From positions 107,015,054 through 107,079,053 of the forward strand of contig CM043949.1 of NCBI GenBank assembly GCA_014529385.2: 64,000 nucleotides of DNA, given 5' to 3'. The notes below the pieces were generated by a model. That model saw nothing but the letters and a program-made list of their open reading frames with translations, was not told the origin of the DNA and did no database searches. Below are positions 19,380-30,750 of this stretch, piece after piece (position 1 is the stretch's first letter; each line of letters begins with the position of its first letter). The translations under genes were made by a program, and so were the position numbers. The stretch is from Adiantum capillus-veneris (taxonomy: Eukaryota > Streptophyta > Polypodiopsida > Polypodiales > Pteridaceae).

Positions 19380-20540
19380 ACTTATATGAAGATCTTGTGA
19401 GGAGGTTTATGGTGGCAGAGCATGAAGTTTAATGTTAGAGCCTTTTATAAAACGTGTGATAATTACCAGAGAATGGGTAGATCACTGATATTACTTATAA
19501 GAATATCTTGCAAGCAGGTTATGGTGGTAGAGCATGATGTTTGATGTTGGAGCCTTTTATAAAACATGTGATATTTGCCAGAGAATGGATAGACCTGCTG
19601 CAGCAAATGTGACACCTCTGACCACAATATGGCCATTAGGAATCTTCATGAAATGGGGTCTAAACTTCTTGGGACCATTCAAGAAGGCCACTCCTAGAAA
19701 GAATAAGTATATAGTCATGGATACATGTTATGTAAGCAAATGGGTGGAAGCTACAACATTACCCAACAACACGGCCAAGTTCACAGCATCGCTTTTATAT
19801 GAGCACATTGTATGTCAATATGGTTGCGTGATTGAGATTGTTTCAAATCAAGAGACTCATTTCATCAATGAAACTATTCATATTCTTACTGAAATCTTCT
19901 CAATCAAGTATCAAAAGTCTCTATCGTACTATCCCAGATACAATGGATAGGTTGAAAGTAGCAACAAGACTATTAAGTCCATTATGACTAAGATAATTCA
20001 AAAGGAGCCTCACACCTGGGATGACAAGTTTCAGACAACACTTTGGGCATGCAGAATAGCCTATAATATTACAATTGGTATGACATCATTCATAAAGGTG
20101 TATGGAACTGAAGCAGCGGTACCTATGAAGTTCATTGTTCCCAATCTTAGGTTGACTATAGAGCATGATATGGATTACAAATCAACATTGAAAAAGAGAT
20201 TGGATGAGCTACTTAAGCTAGATGAAATTAGACAAAGAGCAATGTTGGAATAAGAAGTAGTATAGCAATGAGGGAAATATTGGCATGATAGCAAGTTCAA
20301 AGTAAGGGAGTTTAGAAAGGGTGACTTGGTTTTGTTATGTCAGTCAAAGCTAGGCCTGAAGACACCCAATCTGAAGATAGCATGATCAAGAGCATACGCA
20401 GTAGAGTGGATTTTCTCTAATGGCACCGTCAAACTAAAGGATCTCTCTAGAGTAATGCTATCGGGTATCTATAATGGGGCAAAGATTAAGTTGTACTATT
20501 CCAGACTAAAAGAACCACCAACACCAGATCCTCAAGGTAA
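19380..20540 (+). pseudogene. Element 0 integrase
   Basis: The H2C2 end (FYKTCDICQRMDRP) and core are readable: MKWGLNFLGPF, YVSKWVEATTL, IVSNQETHFINE, then a TAG in place of Gln in NGQVESSNK, TLWACRIAYN, and the C-terminal MDYKSTLKKRLDELLKLDEIRQRAM. Both catalytic Asp residues are now Asn (LNFLGP, SNQETHF), so the enzyme is dead. A tandem duplication with an offset of 112 bp (GAGCCTTTTATAAAAC at 19438 and 19550) doubles the end of the zinc finger. Confidence 0.75.
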
Positions 20541-21780
20541 TGACACATCTAACTCTGAAAGTCCTCCACTGGATCAATTTTTTAAATCCAATCAAATGCA
20601 ATGAGATTAGCTAATGACATTCATCTAGAGATGAGGATTTTTAGACTCCAATCTTAATTATCAGATAACTACAAGAGATTTTAAGTCCATAATGATCACT
20701 AGCAGTGCATTAATATGCCTATTTTTTGGGTATCCGATGGTAATGGTTATAAGGCAAGATCAATGCATGAATGCCATGTCAATAACGACTGCTATATTTT
20801 TGAGGCACACAAAGATCAAAGCATTCATGGCTCAAATTAGAATAATCATGAGAAGGGTTCACGACCTTGTGAGCATTCCTTCCCTTCACGTGCCTACAAA
20901 GCCTTCTTTGCCTTTAGCTGCTACGCGTGTAGAGGCACCTACGCATTCTTGGTTTCCTTCACCTTGTGAGCATTCCTTCACTTCCTGTGCCTACAGAGCC
21001 TTCTTTGCCTTTAGCACCTACGCATGTAGAGGCACCTACGCATTCTTGGTTTCCTTCACCTTCTTCATCATGTGAGTTCTCCTTCTCTACCTAACCACTT
21101 TTGCAAAGTTTTGAGATGGGAAAGCATGGCACAATGTCTGCATAGGCCATGGAGGGTGGTTCTTGACAAGCAAAACAAGCCATACTTGACCTTAAGCAAG
21201 GGTTAATACGAGTGACACCTCAATTGACAGTTTCCTATCAACCATCTCGCAAGTATATCTTTCAAGATAGGGAAAGGGAACTATTGTAAAACTAGGGAAT
21301 TGTAAGCTACCAAATTACCAATCAATTTTGAGAGATGAAATACTATAGTCAATGGTTGGAATCTCCAGATTACTTATGTTTCCATTTTGCATATCTTTAG
21401 ATTGCCATTTGACCAGAAGGCGTAGCCATGCATTGCTAATACAGTCAACAACTTTTAAATCAAACACTAAAAACCAAGAAGAAGAGAAAGACAAGTAGGC
21501 AAGTCATTCCAATGTCTACACACGAAAACAAAGCAGCATACAAATTTGTTGTAGAGGCCATCATCCTCAAATACAACCTAAAATAAATTGTTCAATATGC
21601 TTCTAGCAAGACCAACAAATAGCAAAATGACTATTACCCTTAGCTCAATTTTGTTTAGTAGTATACTGACTCAGATGGCAAAGGTTACAAGCCAAAATTT
21701 ATTCAAAGCCTGGTATGTATGAGAACATTTGTAATGGGCTATTAGCATTCTAGAACATCTAAATGTGAAAAATGTGCTAC
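20541..21780. other. Decayed 3' flank of element 0 with a 97-bp tandem repeat
   Basis: No coding is supported. A tandem repeat starts CCTTGTGAGCATTCCTTC at 20865 and again at 20962 (unit 97 bp), with a partial third copy from 21059. No 3' LTR for element 0 could be identified because the matching 5' LTR is also absent. Confidence 0.55.
20865..21075. repeat. 97-bp tandem repeat, about two copies
   Basis: Two copies (20865-20961 and 20962-21058) differ at a few positions. A third begins at 21059 and diverges. The sense reading in one frame is Pro/Thr/Ser-rich. Confidence 0.85.
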
Positions 21781-22760
21781 TTAAGTTGAGTGGGGCTAAA
21801 GTCCCTAAGGACTGGATGACAAGAAGAGAATGGGGTCTAGGAGGGCCTCTTTATTTGGCCGTATGTATAGGTATCCACCTAACATGGGGAAAATGCAAGA
21901 GCCACCTGTGGCTATGGAGAGACCAAAGCCTATGCTAGGTCAACAACCACCACTACCAGGAAACAATGCAATACTAGTCAAGTATATGCATACTAAGGGA
22001 AAGTGTAAAAGTATGCCATACTATTGTTTATGCCATTCAATGAAGCTAGTTCATCTACCATGGTAGCAGAAGAAGATTTGTATAATCACCCACCACAAAC
22101 TGTCGTGGTTGAAAAAAATGAATGTCTAGAACCTGATAAGAATGACAAGCCACTTGAGGCAAGAAAGGGGGTCATTGTCTCAAGGATTGTACTAAGGACC
22201 CAACAAACAAAGAGAAAACATCATTAAACATAGTCAATATCTTGCCAAATAGCTCCTTTGATAGTGAACCAATAGATCCAGTCAAAGTAGTTATGAGGGC
22301 ACAAGCCAAAAAGCATAAACAAAACGGTGCAAACGAGTTGAAAAACAAAAAAAGACCCTCTCAAAATTCCAAGAGAAGGAGACATCACCATTATGAGCTT
22401 AAGAAATAAAAATAAAGAAGGAAAATTTAGAAAATCCAAGAAAGAACCAAGTCCACTTTGATAGATTTCAAAGAGCCAAAAGCAAAATCAGGTGGTTCAG
22501 TACTTGTGGATAGAATCTATGAGCCCATCAACGTAGCCTTGGAAGCTTTCCAAGCAATAATGAAAGAGGAACAGACCATGGAAACCAAATGGAAGAGTTA
22601 TCCAACCCCTGATATGAAGCAATAAAGCTGGAGGCCTATTAGAATCTAATAAGAATCACACAAATGATGCTTGAATCACAAAAACCAAAAGTTGATATAA
22701 TTGAAAATCCTGCAAAAGACAAAACAAAATTGAGAACATTGGAGATGAAAAACACTAAAG
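21780..22760 (+). pseudogene. Gag relic of the element 2 family
   Basis: Stretches match the element 2 gag in order: ERPKPMLGQQPPLPG (element 2: ERPQPVLGQQPPLPG), KTSLNIVNILPNSSFDSEPIDPVKVVMRAQAKK-like (TTLNMLETIPTSSGSENETLIPTQVVTRAQAKK), and SGGSVLVDRIYEPINVALEAF followed by MKEEQTMETKWKSYP (SGGSVLVDKVHEPLDALM...QEQRWMTYP). Zinc knuckles are lost and frames are broken. The relic shows that the element 2 lineage was present earlier, and where a frame is continuous it marks artefactual breaks in element 2. Confidence 0.7.
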
Positions 22761-24078
22761 ACCTAGAGATTTTTTAGCTGAAAAGAAAAGCATTAAAACC
22801 ATAGCATATGAGAGTGAAGATGGGCTTTAGGGAATTCCCCTTGTAGAGGAAGATTAGCATGAAACCCTAATGGAAGTGAGAGAAAATACACCTTTTGTAA
22901 CTACTCTTGGACTTCAAACAAAATTTGGTCTAACTGGCACTCTATAGCTCCAAATGACTCCAAAATTTAATCATATGCTCAATACACTATGGTCTAGCCA
23001 TTGGTATACTCAGTATCTGAAAATTTTGCATTTTTGGGATTGAAGATAATAAGCGTGATTATTATCTATGTGCCTAGTTTTGCAAGATTTTCAACTTTTG
23101 ATGGTTCCCACATCTAGTAGAAAGGATTGAAATTGACTAGGTCATTTTCCCTATTGATAACAATCATTTTGTTTTTTTGTAAGTGGTGTTCATAAAGTGG
23201 ATTTGAGACCCTGGGCATGTGTGTTTAGACTATTTTCTTTCTTATAAGTTTGGTATAGATTGGAGCTCAATAGCTTGCCCACCTATACATTTGGCATAGC
23301 TGTCAAGAATGAAGTGACCTAAACTAGAGAAAACCTCAACGCTTGGATATCATTGTCTATTACTTCCTCTAGGTTTACCTAGAGAAATAAATCATCTTTT
23401 AAAAACTGCTTAGTTGAGGAGCTCTATAGAGGTGTCTTGGTATTAGTCGTACTTGCTGAGGACCTTTAGACATAATGGTTGATAAGTTAGATTGTGTCAA
23501 AATCTAAAAGTTGACACTCGCTTTATAAAAGAACAGCCAAAACATCAGTGTTTGTGGAAATTTTCTATTACCTGTGTTGTGTTTTGATTATGAGTAGGTT
23601 AAGTAGTCATCTTGATGGATTTCTAATATATCTCACTCTCTAAAGGACCATCAATGACTTGTTCTTTGAACTTTCAGAGCTCTAAGTTTTGGACTCTAAA
23701 TGTTAGCTTAAAAGGCCAGCAAACAATGTTTCAGCTCAAAAACTGATCTTGAGAAGATGTAGAAGCAATGTGGTAAGTCAAAGCTAGAGTTGGAGGAAAT
23801 TTTTAAAGGTTTGTAAAAAAAGACATCATTCTCTTTTGTGTGATAACTACATACACACCTAGAAGCTTATTATTGATGTGTCAATACCCCTCCCATAGCT
23901 AAAATGTTATTCTTATGCTTAAATCATGAGTTATGGATTGATTATCAAGAGGATTAGCAACAACAGATTCACAAAACCATCGCGAGAGGCTTACGTTGTT
24001 ACATAGAGCTTTTCACCTGTGAACACATAAAAGTAGATGTCACTTCAAAATGGACATCCACAAGGGAGATATGAGCAT

Positions 24079-24124
<46 letters not shown>

Positions 24125-24890
24125 AAAGTGATTTGAGACAACGATGTACGCATTATATCTTAGCGAAGGTTTAGAAATGACAATCTAGTGACTCAAACGG
24201 GTAGAATGGAATTGCAGATCATAGTTGGGCTATAATTACTTACAATCTAGAAACTCATAGCCTTGACTACCAACCATATAAATCTATATGAATATAAGAA
24301 GGTAAAATATTTGGAGTAAATGGGATTTGCATTTAGTAATAATGTGAAATTACAATCCTTGGGCTCAAAAAATGGTAGCTTTGTCAGCCTAATGCTAACA
24401 AAGCCCAAGAGAGGGTGGTTGGTTTTTTTTGAAAAGTTGATCTCTTAAACAAAGAAGACTCTATCAAAATTTTGTTAGGATAATTTTTTTCTTTATCATT
24501 ACATTTCCTTAATTTTATGTTGAATATCACAAAACAATGGATGCTTTGTTTTGTGAAAATGCTCCAAGTGGATACTGCAATGCCTAGAAAAAAAGAGGTT
24601 GGGCAAAACTCCAAAAATTCACACGAAAGTGGGTTGATATCAACAATGAGAATCCTATGTATTCTCCATCGTTGCTTGAATAGAATGTGATGCCATGGGA
24701 GGCACACGTATGCCCTTGGTGGCTCAATTACCAATTGGTGTTATCCCAAAGCAAGATAAATATCTTCATGAGAGTATGTTCTCTAAACCATGTAAATAAT
24801 GAATTTGCTTTTTAATGATAGGTTTTTGTGGTCATGCATGTGATGATAAAAATAATGATGCTTGTAGGATTCAAATAAGAGATACATAGT
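22761..24890. other. Intergenic, no gene seen
   Basis: AT-rich DNA with only short ORFs in all frames. A (GA)n run lies at 24083-24122. Some passages resemble the noncoding 3' part of element 2 in wording, but no alignment is secure. Confidence 0.6.
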
Positions 24891-25125
24891 AGTAGAGAAA
24901 TCGATGCACTTACTACACCCACTACTTCGGAAAAGCAAGCAACCCAAGGGAGTAGAAATGAGAACACTCAATCTAAGAAGAATGCCACCTCGAGGTAGTC
25001 AATCTAATGTGTCGGCTACTCAATCAACCATTGGAGCCACTTCTACTCAAATTGTTAGTATTCTTGACAAAAAAAGGTTAAGGGCTTATGAAACCACCAA
25101 GCACCTCAAGCGATCTACAAAATAA
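24891..25125 (+). pseudogene. Possible exon remnant left of element 2
   Basis: Two overlapping plus-strand frames look protein-like rather than random. One reads EIDALTTPTTSEKQATQGSR and stops at 24995. The other reads SATQSTIGATSTQIVSILDKKRLRAYETTKHLK and stops at 25125. A single base shift near 24990 would join them. The composition is Ser/Thr/Gln-rich then basic. No family is recognised. Exon-like sequence with good splice sites resumes right of element 2 (44660 on), so this may be the left half of a gene split by that insertion. Confidence 0.3.
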
Positions 25126-25457
25126 GGGTATGTTGGATTCCTCAATAGTGCCATTATCACCTTTGTTGGAGAGTCATCTATAGGTTGAGGGAGTTGGGAG
25201 AGGTGACCTATGACGTTCTGTAGGTGAGTGGTCTTAAATTAATTTGATATTAGTCTTGCTTGCATATAAAACTTGTTTGAAAGATATCAAATTTAAGAAT
25301 GGTTGCAAGGATCTAGTAACAAGCTTATGTTGCTGCTCTCCTTGTTGATATTGCCATAATTGATAGATGATCCCTAGATAGGTAAACACAAAAATCATGT
25401 AAAATTGCATTGTAATTAGTTTTGCAATATAAGACTATGTATTGTTTTTGGAATAGC

Positions 25458-25462
25458 ATCAA
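25458..25462. repeat. Target-site duplication ATCAA, left copy (element 2)
   Basis: ATCAA precedes TGTCGAGCC of the left LTR. The same five bases follow the right LTR at 44647-44651. Confidence 0.93.
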
Positions 25463-25670
25463 TGTCGAGCCAGCAGAGGATCACACCCACATTTTTGCTC
25501 ACACTCATCATTTTGTAACCATTGATTGTAATAAATGTCTTTCCGACATTAATTTTGATTTGAGCCATTCATTAAGTAACGGGACTCAATTGAGTTTCCA
25601 GCTTGTAATCCCGAAGTAATTTCACTTGCTAATGTAATTAGTTAGAGATGTTCTCACCTCCAAGGCTGAG

Positions 25671-25680
25671 GTATATAAGC
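25671..25680 (+). promoter_or_regulatory. TATA box candidate in the element 2 LTR
   Basis: The LTR reads GAGGTATATAAGCCAAAG here, and the same in the right copy near 43885. It lies about 205 bases into the LTR, a usual place for the U3 promoter. The identical context in both copies supports it. Confidence 0.6.
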
Positions 25681-25746
25681 CAAAGTTTTTGTAACCTAAG
25701 GGGAAGATTATTAATCAAAGTGAGTTTTTGAGCGCCGTGACTGTGT

Positions 25747-25750
<4 letters not shown>

Positions 25751-25842
<92 letters not shown>
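25751..25842. repeat. (GA)n microsatellite inside the left LTR
   Basis: About 90 bases of pure GA. The matching run in the right LTR (43964-44020) is about 60 bases. Confidence 0.95.
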
Positions 25843-25843
<1 letters not shown>

Positions 25844-26469
25844 TTATCTACTTGCTACGCGAGCTACGGAGCCGCCATTGGAGAAGTGACACCGCCATTG
25901 TGTTAGCAACGGCGAGAGCTACGCACAGATACCAAGAGTGCGCGCTATCGGCTTCTATGTGTGGTAAGTTCCTACGAGCTTCGGTGTGAGTTTTCTTCCA
26001 ACTCGTGTGTCGGAATGGAGCGTGCAACATATCTATAGAACCACAACGAGTAGAGCTACACATTAGTACCATCGGGGTTAGGTTTCGGTCACCTGTATAT
26101 TTCGGCCTGTCTTCATACGCGTTTACCGCACGGAGTGGTTATAGGTTGATTTTGCAGTTCAAGTCTTTAGGGTGTTGTTCTTACCTAGTGTATAAACTTC
26201 CCCTTGAGTTTGAGATCGATTCAATGATTCTAGATCCTGTTTCGTATAGCATTCGTTCGTAGTACGGATTTCAGTCACTTGCGTATTTTAGAACTTAGAT
26301 TTGATCTCCTTAGTAGTGATTGTCATTAGAAGGTCGAGTAGGTGATTTGACATCCACCTAGTTGTTTCCATGCGCCTGCGGGTCAAGCTCCGTCCTCGTC
26401 TGACAAATTCTGTTGTTGGTTGAGTTCTCGCTATTTAGCTTCCGCTAGCGGCGTAACTGCCTTAACATT

Positions 26470-26487
26470 TGGCGCCGTTGCTAGGGA
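26470..26487 (+). promoter_or_regulatory. Primer-binding site of element 2 (tRNA-Asp)
   Basis: TGGCGCCGTTGCTAGGGA starts two bases after the LTR. The first twelve bases equal the complement of the plant tRNA-Asp 3' end (TGGCGCCGTTGC...). Confidence 0.88.
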
Positions 26488-28091
26488 CGAGAGCCCTAAG
26501 TAGGTGACCTTAGACTAATCTTACGAGGTGAGTCGTATAAAATACTTTGTATACTTTAGTTAGAAAAGATCTAGGAGTGGTGGACTCCGAAGATCTCGAG
26601 AGATACTAGGAAGTGGGGTATTCCTGGGTCTTCCGTGTTGACAGTATTTTTAGTTTAGCTTAGATTTGTTTGTTGTTTTGTTGGTGTTGAGTAGTTGTTG
26701 ATAGAAGAAGAATTTGCTAGTCCGTGAGTGACAGTGGATCTCTTTAAAATCACAATTACCAAACCCATTTTATGATTAGGAATAGCTTAGGTAGGACTTC
26801 ATTTGATCCTGATCTAGAGCTAGTAATCATTGGAGTATTTGCTTGATATGGTTGATTGCATGTTAGATCACTAAACCGTCGAGTTAGTAGTGAAACTTGC
26901 AATAAACAAAAGTCAGAGAAATTTTCTGTGTATCTGGGAGTTGCTGAGCACTTGAGAAAGCTTTAGGAAGGATTCTGTGCCAAAAAACTGGAAATCTGCA
27001 ACTTTAGACATCATACGTGTATGATGTCTAAATGACCAAACAGAAATTTTGACTTTACCAGAGTGTTCAAAAGGGGGGTTATACCCTAATTTCAACTTAA
27101 AACAAGAGCATTAACACTCAAAGAAACCCAAAAAGACAAGCCGGAGTCCAAGAAACGCAAAGAATAGGAAATTTTGGATTCAGATCTTGTTTTTACATTC
27201 AAACCTGACAAAAACACTTGAAACTCAATTATAAACATTGGAGAAGGCTTAAAACCAAGAATAGTCAAAATCTGGGACAAAAGACATCATACGCGTATAA
27301 TGTCTTTTAGCACATCCACTGCTTATTTTTGATATCTGACCTGACAAGATTGTTACAAACACTGTAGAAAGCATAAATATCAAGTCTTGACCCAAATTGA
27401 TGAAAAAGACATCATACACGTATGATGTCTTTGACCTAATTTTGGACATATTTTGATACTTTGCCAACACAGATCCATTGTAATAGCTGTCTAGAGGTTA
27501 TATTTCAAGTTTCATCCCATTTGGATCACAATTGACCCAAAACAAGTCAAAAGCGAAAAATTGCCAAGAAAAGCCTAAATTAGCCATAACTTGCTCAAAC
27601 AGAGTTCGAACTGAATTTTGTGAGTGAACAGAGCATAAGGGGGCTCTGAGAGTGAGCATAACCAAAATAGTCCAAATCTGTGAAAAAAGACATCATACGC
27701 GTATAATGTCTTTTTCAGCATAACTGCAACAAAATTCTCACTTGATGAAACAGAAGTTGTCCAACTGACAAGATTAAACAATTGACCAAGTATCAATCAG
27801 TTTGGATCAATTATGACCACAAAAACTTGGGAAAACAAATTGCCGAGACGGAAAAGTTAAAGTCCTTTAGGGGAATTGATGAATTTGAGATCGGGCAGGA
27901 ATCTCTAGAATAACCAACCAAAACAAGGGGAACAAGCAAGTGTCATATTAACCGAGGGAAGTGTAAACCAAAGTTGGGTGCAACCATTAGAGCCGATCTT
28001 TGAAGGAAGTGTTTCTGATACTTCTTTGGAGAGATCTTACGAAATATTCACCGAACACTTGGAACACTTGAACCTGAACAACAGAGAAAAT
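26488..28091 (+). other. Element 2 5' leader
   Basis: 1.6 kb of untranslated leader before the first in-frame ATG of gag. No ORF is supported. The second half holds four copies of the palindrome described next. Confidence 0.7.
27005..27715. repeat. Palindrome array 1 in element 2 (four copies)
   Basis: The half-site AGACATCATACG is followed by its reverse complement, giving a 24-bp palindrome, often extended by A/T runs to 28-32 bp. Copies are at 27005-27030, 27279-27308, 27405-27432 and 27684-27715, with centres about 276, 125 and 281 bp apart. Central variants are ACGTGT, ACGCGT and ACACGT. A few arms carry TATAAT in place of TATGAT. Confidence 0.93.
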
Positions 28092-29297
28092 ATGGCAGCA
28101 GGATCATCAAACCCTTCCGCCACAATGAAGCTATTGTTCATAAAATACCAGTACGACAATGAGCAAGGTGCCAAGATCTACAAAGATGGAATGGACCGCT
28201 ATTGTGTAAAGATAGAAGATAGACCTAGTGAGTTCAAGGACTTAGTGCCTGTGAGCTATAGCGGAGATAGATATCTAGATGACGAGGGTACCATGTATTT
28301 GGTAGTCCTAAACCCTAACATTGTGGACAAGTGGGGATTGATGGGCACCAAAGCCAAAGTAGATGAAGAACTTGAGGAGAAAGCACCAATAATGAACTTC
28401 CCTGATGCGAGGTTAAGAAGAGAGAATGAAACTACAAGGATCAACAATGATAACATCTATGTGGGGCTATACAAATATAATAATGGGGAGCAAGATCTCT
28501 ATTATAGATGTGAAGAACCCTACACCGGAGAGTTGACAGACCAAAAAAGACTTTATGTCTTTACCTACACAGAGGGATCGGAAGTGAAAATTGCCGCTTA
28601 CGACAAGTATGGGAGGCAATACTCAACAATGGGCAAGAAAGAATTAGAAGGATATACATACTTTGGGGGACCACTACATCAGTATTATGTTACTTCTAGC
28701 TCACAAAGACCAACACCAACAAATGGAGTGCAAAACCCAATGACAACAGGAGGACAAAGAACTCAGGCTGCTGACTCTTTCAGTCAACCTCAGTACTCGA
28801 AGCCCGGACCAATGGGATCATTACATTCCAGAGAGTTAATGGATACGAATCGAGGTAGTGCAGTTCCAATCTCCACGTATACCACTCTAGGTCCAAGGTT
28901 CGAAGCGGAACCATCACATTTACCTCTTGGTAGTAGACTCGGAGCAGGGGAACCGACAAGGGTAACCCATGAAGTCCATGATGCTAGAGAAAGCTTTAGC
29001 CGCGACACAGGAGCAATGAGATTGGTAGCAGACCATAGACGTATGAGACCATCTCAAGTAGCCAAGTGTATGCCAAAGAAGTATGGTGGTTCAGGAGATC
29101 CGTATGCACATGTGTCACTCTTTAAGCAAGTCTTAAGAGCTGAGCAGATAACAGATTTCCATACACAATATGAGGGATTTGGTCTTACTGTAGAAGGTAC
29201 GACATTGACATGGTTTCAACAACTGAACAGAGGGGGATTCCATGACATTGACCATTTGCTAAGAGAGTTTGCTGAGGAATTCAAAACGAGGGATTAA
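28092..29297 (+). CDS. Element 2 Gag N-terminal half: unknown domain plus capsid
   Basis: The first in-frame ATG is at 28092 (MAAGSSNPSATMKLL). The frame is open from 27909. The first 230 or so residues form an unusual domain I do not recognise, with YDNEQGAKIYKDG, DDEGTMYLVVLNP and EGSEVKIAAYDKYGRQYSTMG. A Pro/Ser linker follows, then a retrotrans_gag core: MPKKYGGSGDPYAHVSLFKQ, LTVEGTTLTWFQQL and HLLREFAEEFKTR. The ORF ends at 29297, but capsid reading continues in the next frame from about 29290, after a GGG run. A single inserted base explains it. Confidence 0.8.
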   Translation: MAAGSSNPSATMKLLFIKYQYDNEQGAKIYKDGMDRYCVKIEDRPSEFKDLVPVSYSGDRYLDDEGTMYLVVLNPNIVDKWGLMGTKAKVDEELEEKAPIMNFPDARLRRENETTRINNDNIYVGLYKYNNGEQDLYYRCEEPYTGELTDQKRLYVFTYTEGSEVKIAAYDKYGRQYSTMGKKELEGYTYFGGPLHQYYVTSSSQRPTPTNGVQNPMTTGGQRTQAADSFSQPQYSKPGPMGSLHSRELMDTNRGSAVPISTYTTLGPRFEAEPSHLPLGSRLGAGEPTRVTHEVHDARESFSRDTGAMRLVADHRRMRPSQVAKCMPKKYGGSGDPYAHVSLFKQVLRAEQITDFHTQYEGFGLTVEGTTLTWFQQLNRGGFHDIDHLLREFAEEFKTRD

Positions 29298-30750
29298 GCA
29301 CAATACGGTCTCACAAATATATGCTTTTAAACAAAGAGAACACGAAAAAGTGAAGGAAGCTTCACTTCGCTTCAAACAATACATTGAGAGATGTCCAGTA
29401 CGTGAACGACCACAAGATGACAGACTATCTGTTCTCTTTATTGAAGGATTGAGAAACGACACTCTCAAGAAGGACTTGCACTTGAAAGCTTGTACAAGTT
29501 TCGAGCAAGTAACGAGAGAAGCATTGTACTTAGTGGATAACTGTACGGTTTATGGAGAGGTGTCAGCGGATACAGATTTTGCATCCAGTAGCTCTTCCTC
29601 CGTAGCGAGCGAGACTACCACTAAAAAGAATGTTCAAACAACAACCATGCCAAATGTAGAGCAAATGATAGAAGATGCTCTAAAAAGGATGGCACCATAC
29701 CAAAAACCATTGCCAAAACCACTGAAATGGTGTGCTATTGAACAAAAATGGACAAACCATCCAACAGAGGAGTGCTATTACAACAAAGGGTATGTAAGGG
29801 AGCGTCAGTATGCACCTCCTGCTCAATTAGCACCACCTCAGGTACATCCAGTACCTCGATACCCAACGGGAAATGTACCAGGACCTATGGGGATAGAAAG
29901 ACCGCAACCGGTATTGGGACAACAACCACCTTTACCAGGAGCAAGACCAGTGGGCATTAGATATGCACCAACCTTAGAGAATCAGGAAGAACAAGCCTTA
30001 GTGCCTGTTCAAGCCTATTATGAAGAATCTGGTGCACACATGTCTCCAACTGTGTATTACCCACCAGAAGAACCCAAACAACCAGAACCATGGGGCATGA
30101 TTGGGAATGTTGGAACACCAACAGTTACAAGTGCTTCTGATGAAGAGAGATACAATTTGGACGCAAGAACATTGATGTTCATAGCTCATGGAGGGTTAAC
30201 AGGACAAAGACCATCCTATCCACAAAGGACGAATCAAGTGGGACCAAGACCAGCACTAGGACCCTGTTACAAGTGTGGAGGTGACCATCTGATGAATGTT
30301 TGTCCACATACGGAAATCATTAGAATTAACGCTTATTGCACTGAGTGTGGGGTTACTCACTTCATTGAGGATTGTTCAAAGAATCCAAACAAAGTGCAAA
30401 AGACGACATTGAATATGCTAGAAACTATTCCTACCAGCAGTGGGTCTGAAAATGAAACTCTGATACCAACGCAAGTTGTTACTAGAGCTCAAGCTAAGAA
30501 AACCACTAGAGAACCTGAGAATGGAAAGTTAGCGACTGAAGTGGTTAGTCAAGGACCGCGGAGTCAGAGAAACACATGGAAAGCTAGAAAAGCACGCATG
30601 AAGTTGAGAAAAGAACGTGAAGACGCTATTCTAGCTGAGGAACTAAAGCAAACTAAAGATAGATTAGAAAAACTTGAGAGTCAAAACGGGAAACGAGAGA
30701 TGAGCCCGAAAGAACGAAACAAAAGAGTATCAAAGAAACAACGAGCTTAA
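29269..30750 (+). CDS. Element 2 Gag C-terminal half with two zinc knuckles
   Basis: It continues the capsid (SQIYAFKQREHEKVKEASL, YIERCPVRERPQDDRLSVLF) and then a Pro/Gln-rich linker. Two knuckles follow: CYKCGGDHLMNVC (30265-30303) and CTECGVTHFIEDC (30337-30375). The end is basic and coiled (WKARKARMKLRKEREDAILA). The stop at 30750 is followed at once by SGGSVLVD in another frame, which is continuous in the relic at 22480. The stop therefore reflects a frameshift rather than the natural end. Confidence 0.82.
   Translation: MLRNSKRGIKHNTVSQIYAFKQREHEKVKEASLRFKQYIERCPVRERPQDDRLSVLFIEGLRNDTLKKDLHLKACTSFEQVTREALYLVDNCTVYGEVSADTDFASSSSSSVASETTTKKNVQTTTMPNVEQMIEDALKRMAPYQKPLPKPLKWCAIEQKWTNHPTEECYYNKGYVRERQYAPPAQLAPPQVHPVPRYPTGNVPGPMGIERPQPVLGQQPPLPGARPVGIRYAPTLENQEEQALVPVQAYYEESGAHMSPTVYYPPEEPKQPEPWGMIGNVGTPTVTSASDEERYNLDARTLMFIAHGGLTGQRPSYPQRTNQVGPRPALGPCYKCGGDHLMNVCPHTEIIRINAYCTECGVTHFIEDCSKNPNKVQKTTLNMLETIPTSSGSENETLIPTQVVTRAQAKKTTREPENGKLATEVVSQGPRSQRNTWKARKARMKLRKEREDAILAEELKQTKDRLEKLESQNGKREMSPKERNKRVSKKQRA

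Larger units (their letters stand above)
25463..26467 (+). repeat. Element 2 LTR, left copy (5' LTR)
   Basis: It starts TGTCGAGCCAGCAGAGGATC and ends GTAACTGCCTTAACA. A TATA-like TATATAAGCC at 25671-25680 lies upstream of a long (GA)n run (25751-25842), which would fall in the transcribed leader. The right copy is almost identical but its GA run is shorter. Confidence 0.95.

Noticed and set aside
24384-24734. Minus-strand ORF of 116 codons
   Set aside because: It lies in AT-rich DNA with no motif, no homologous neighbour and no splice context. It is probably chance.
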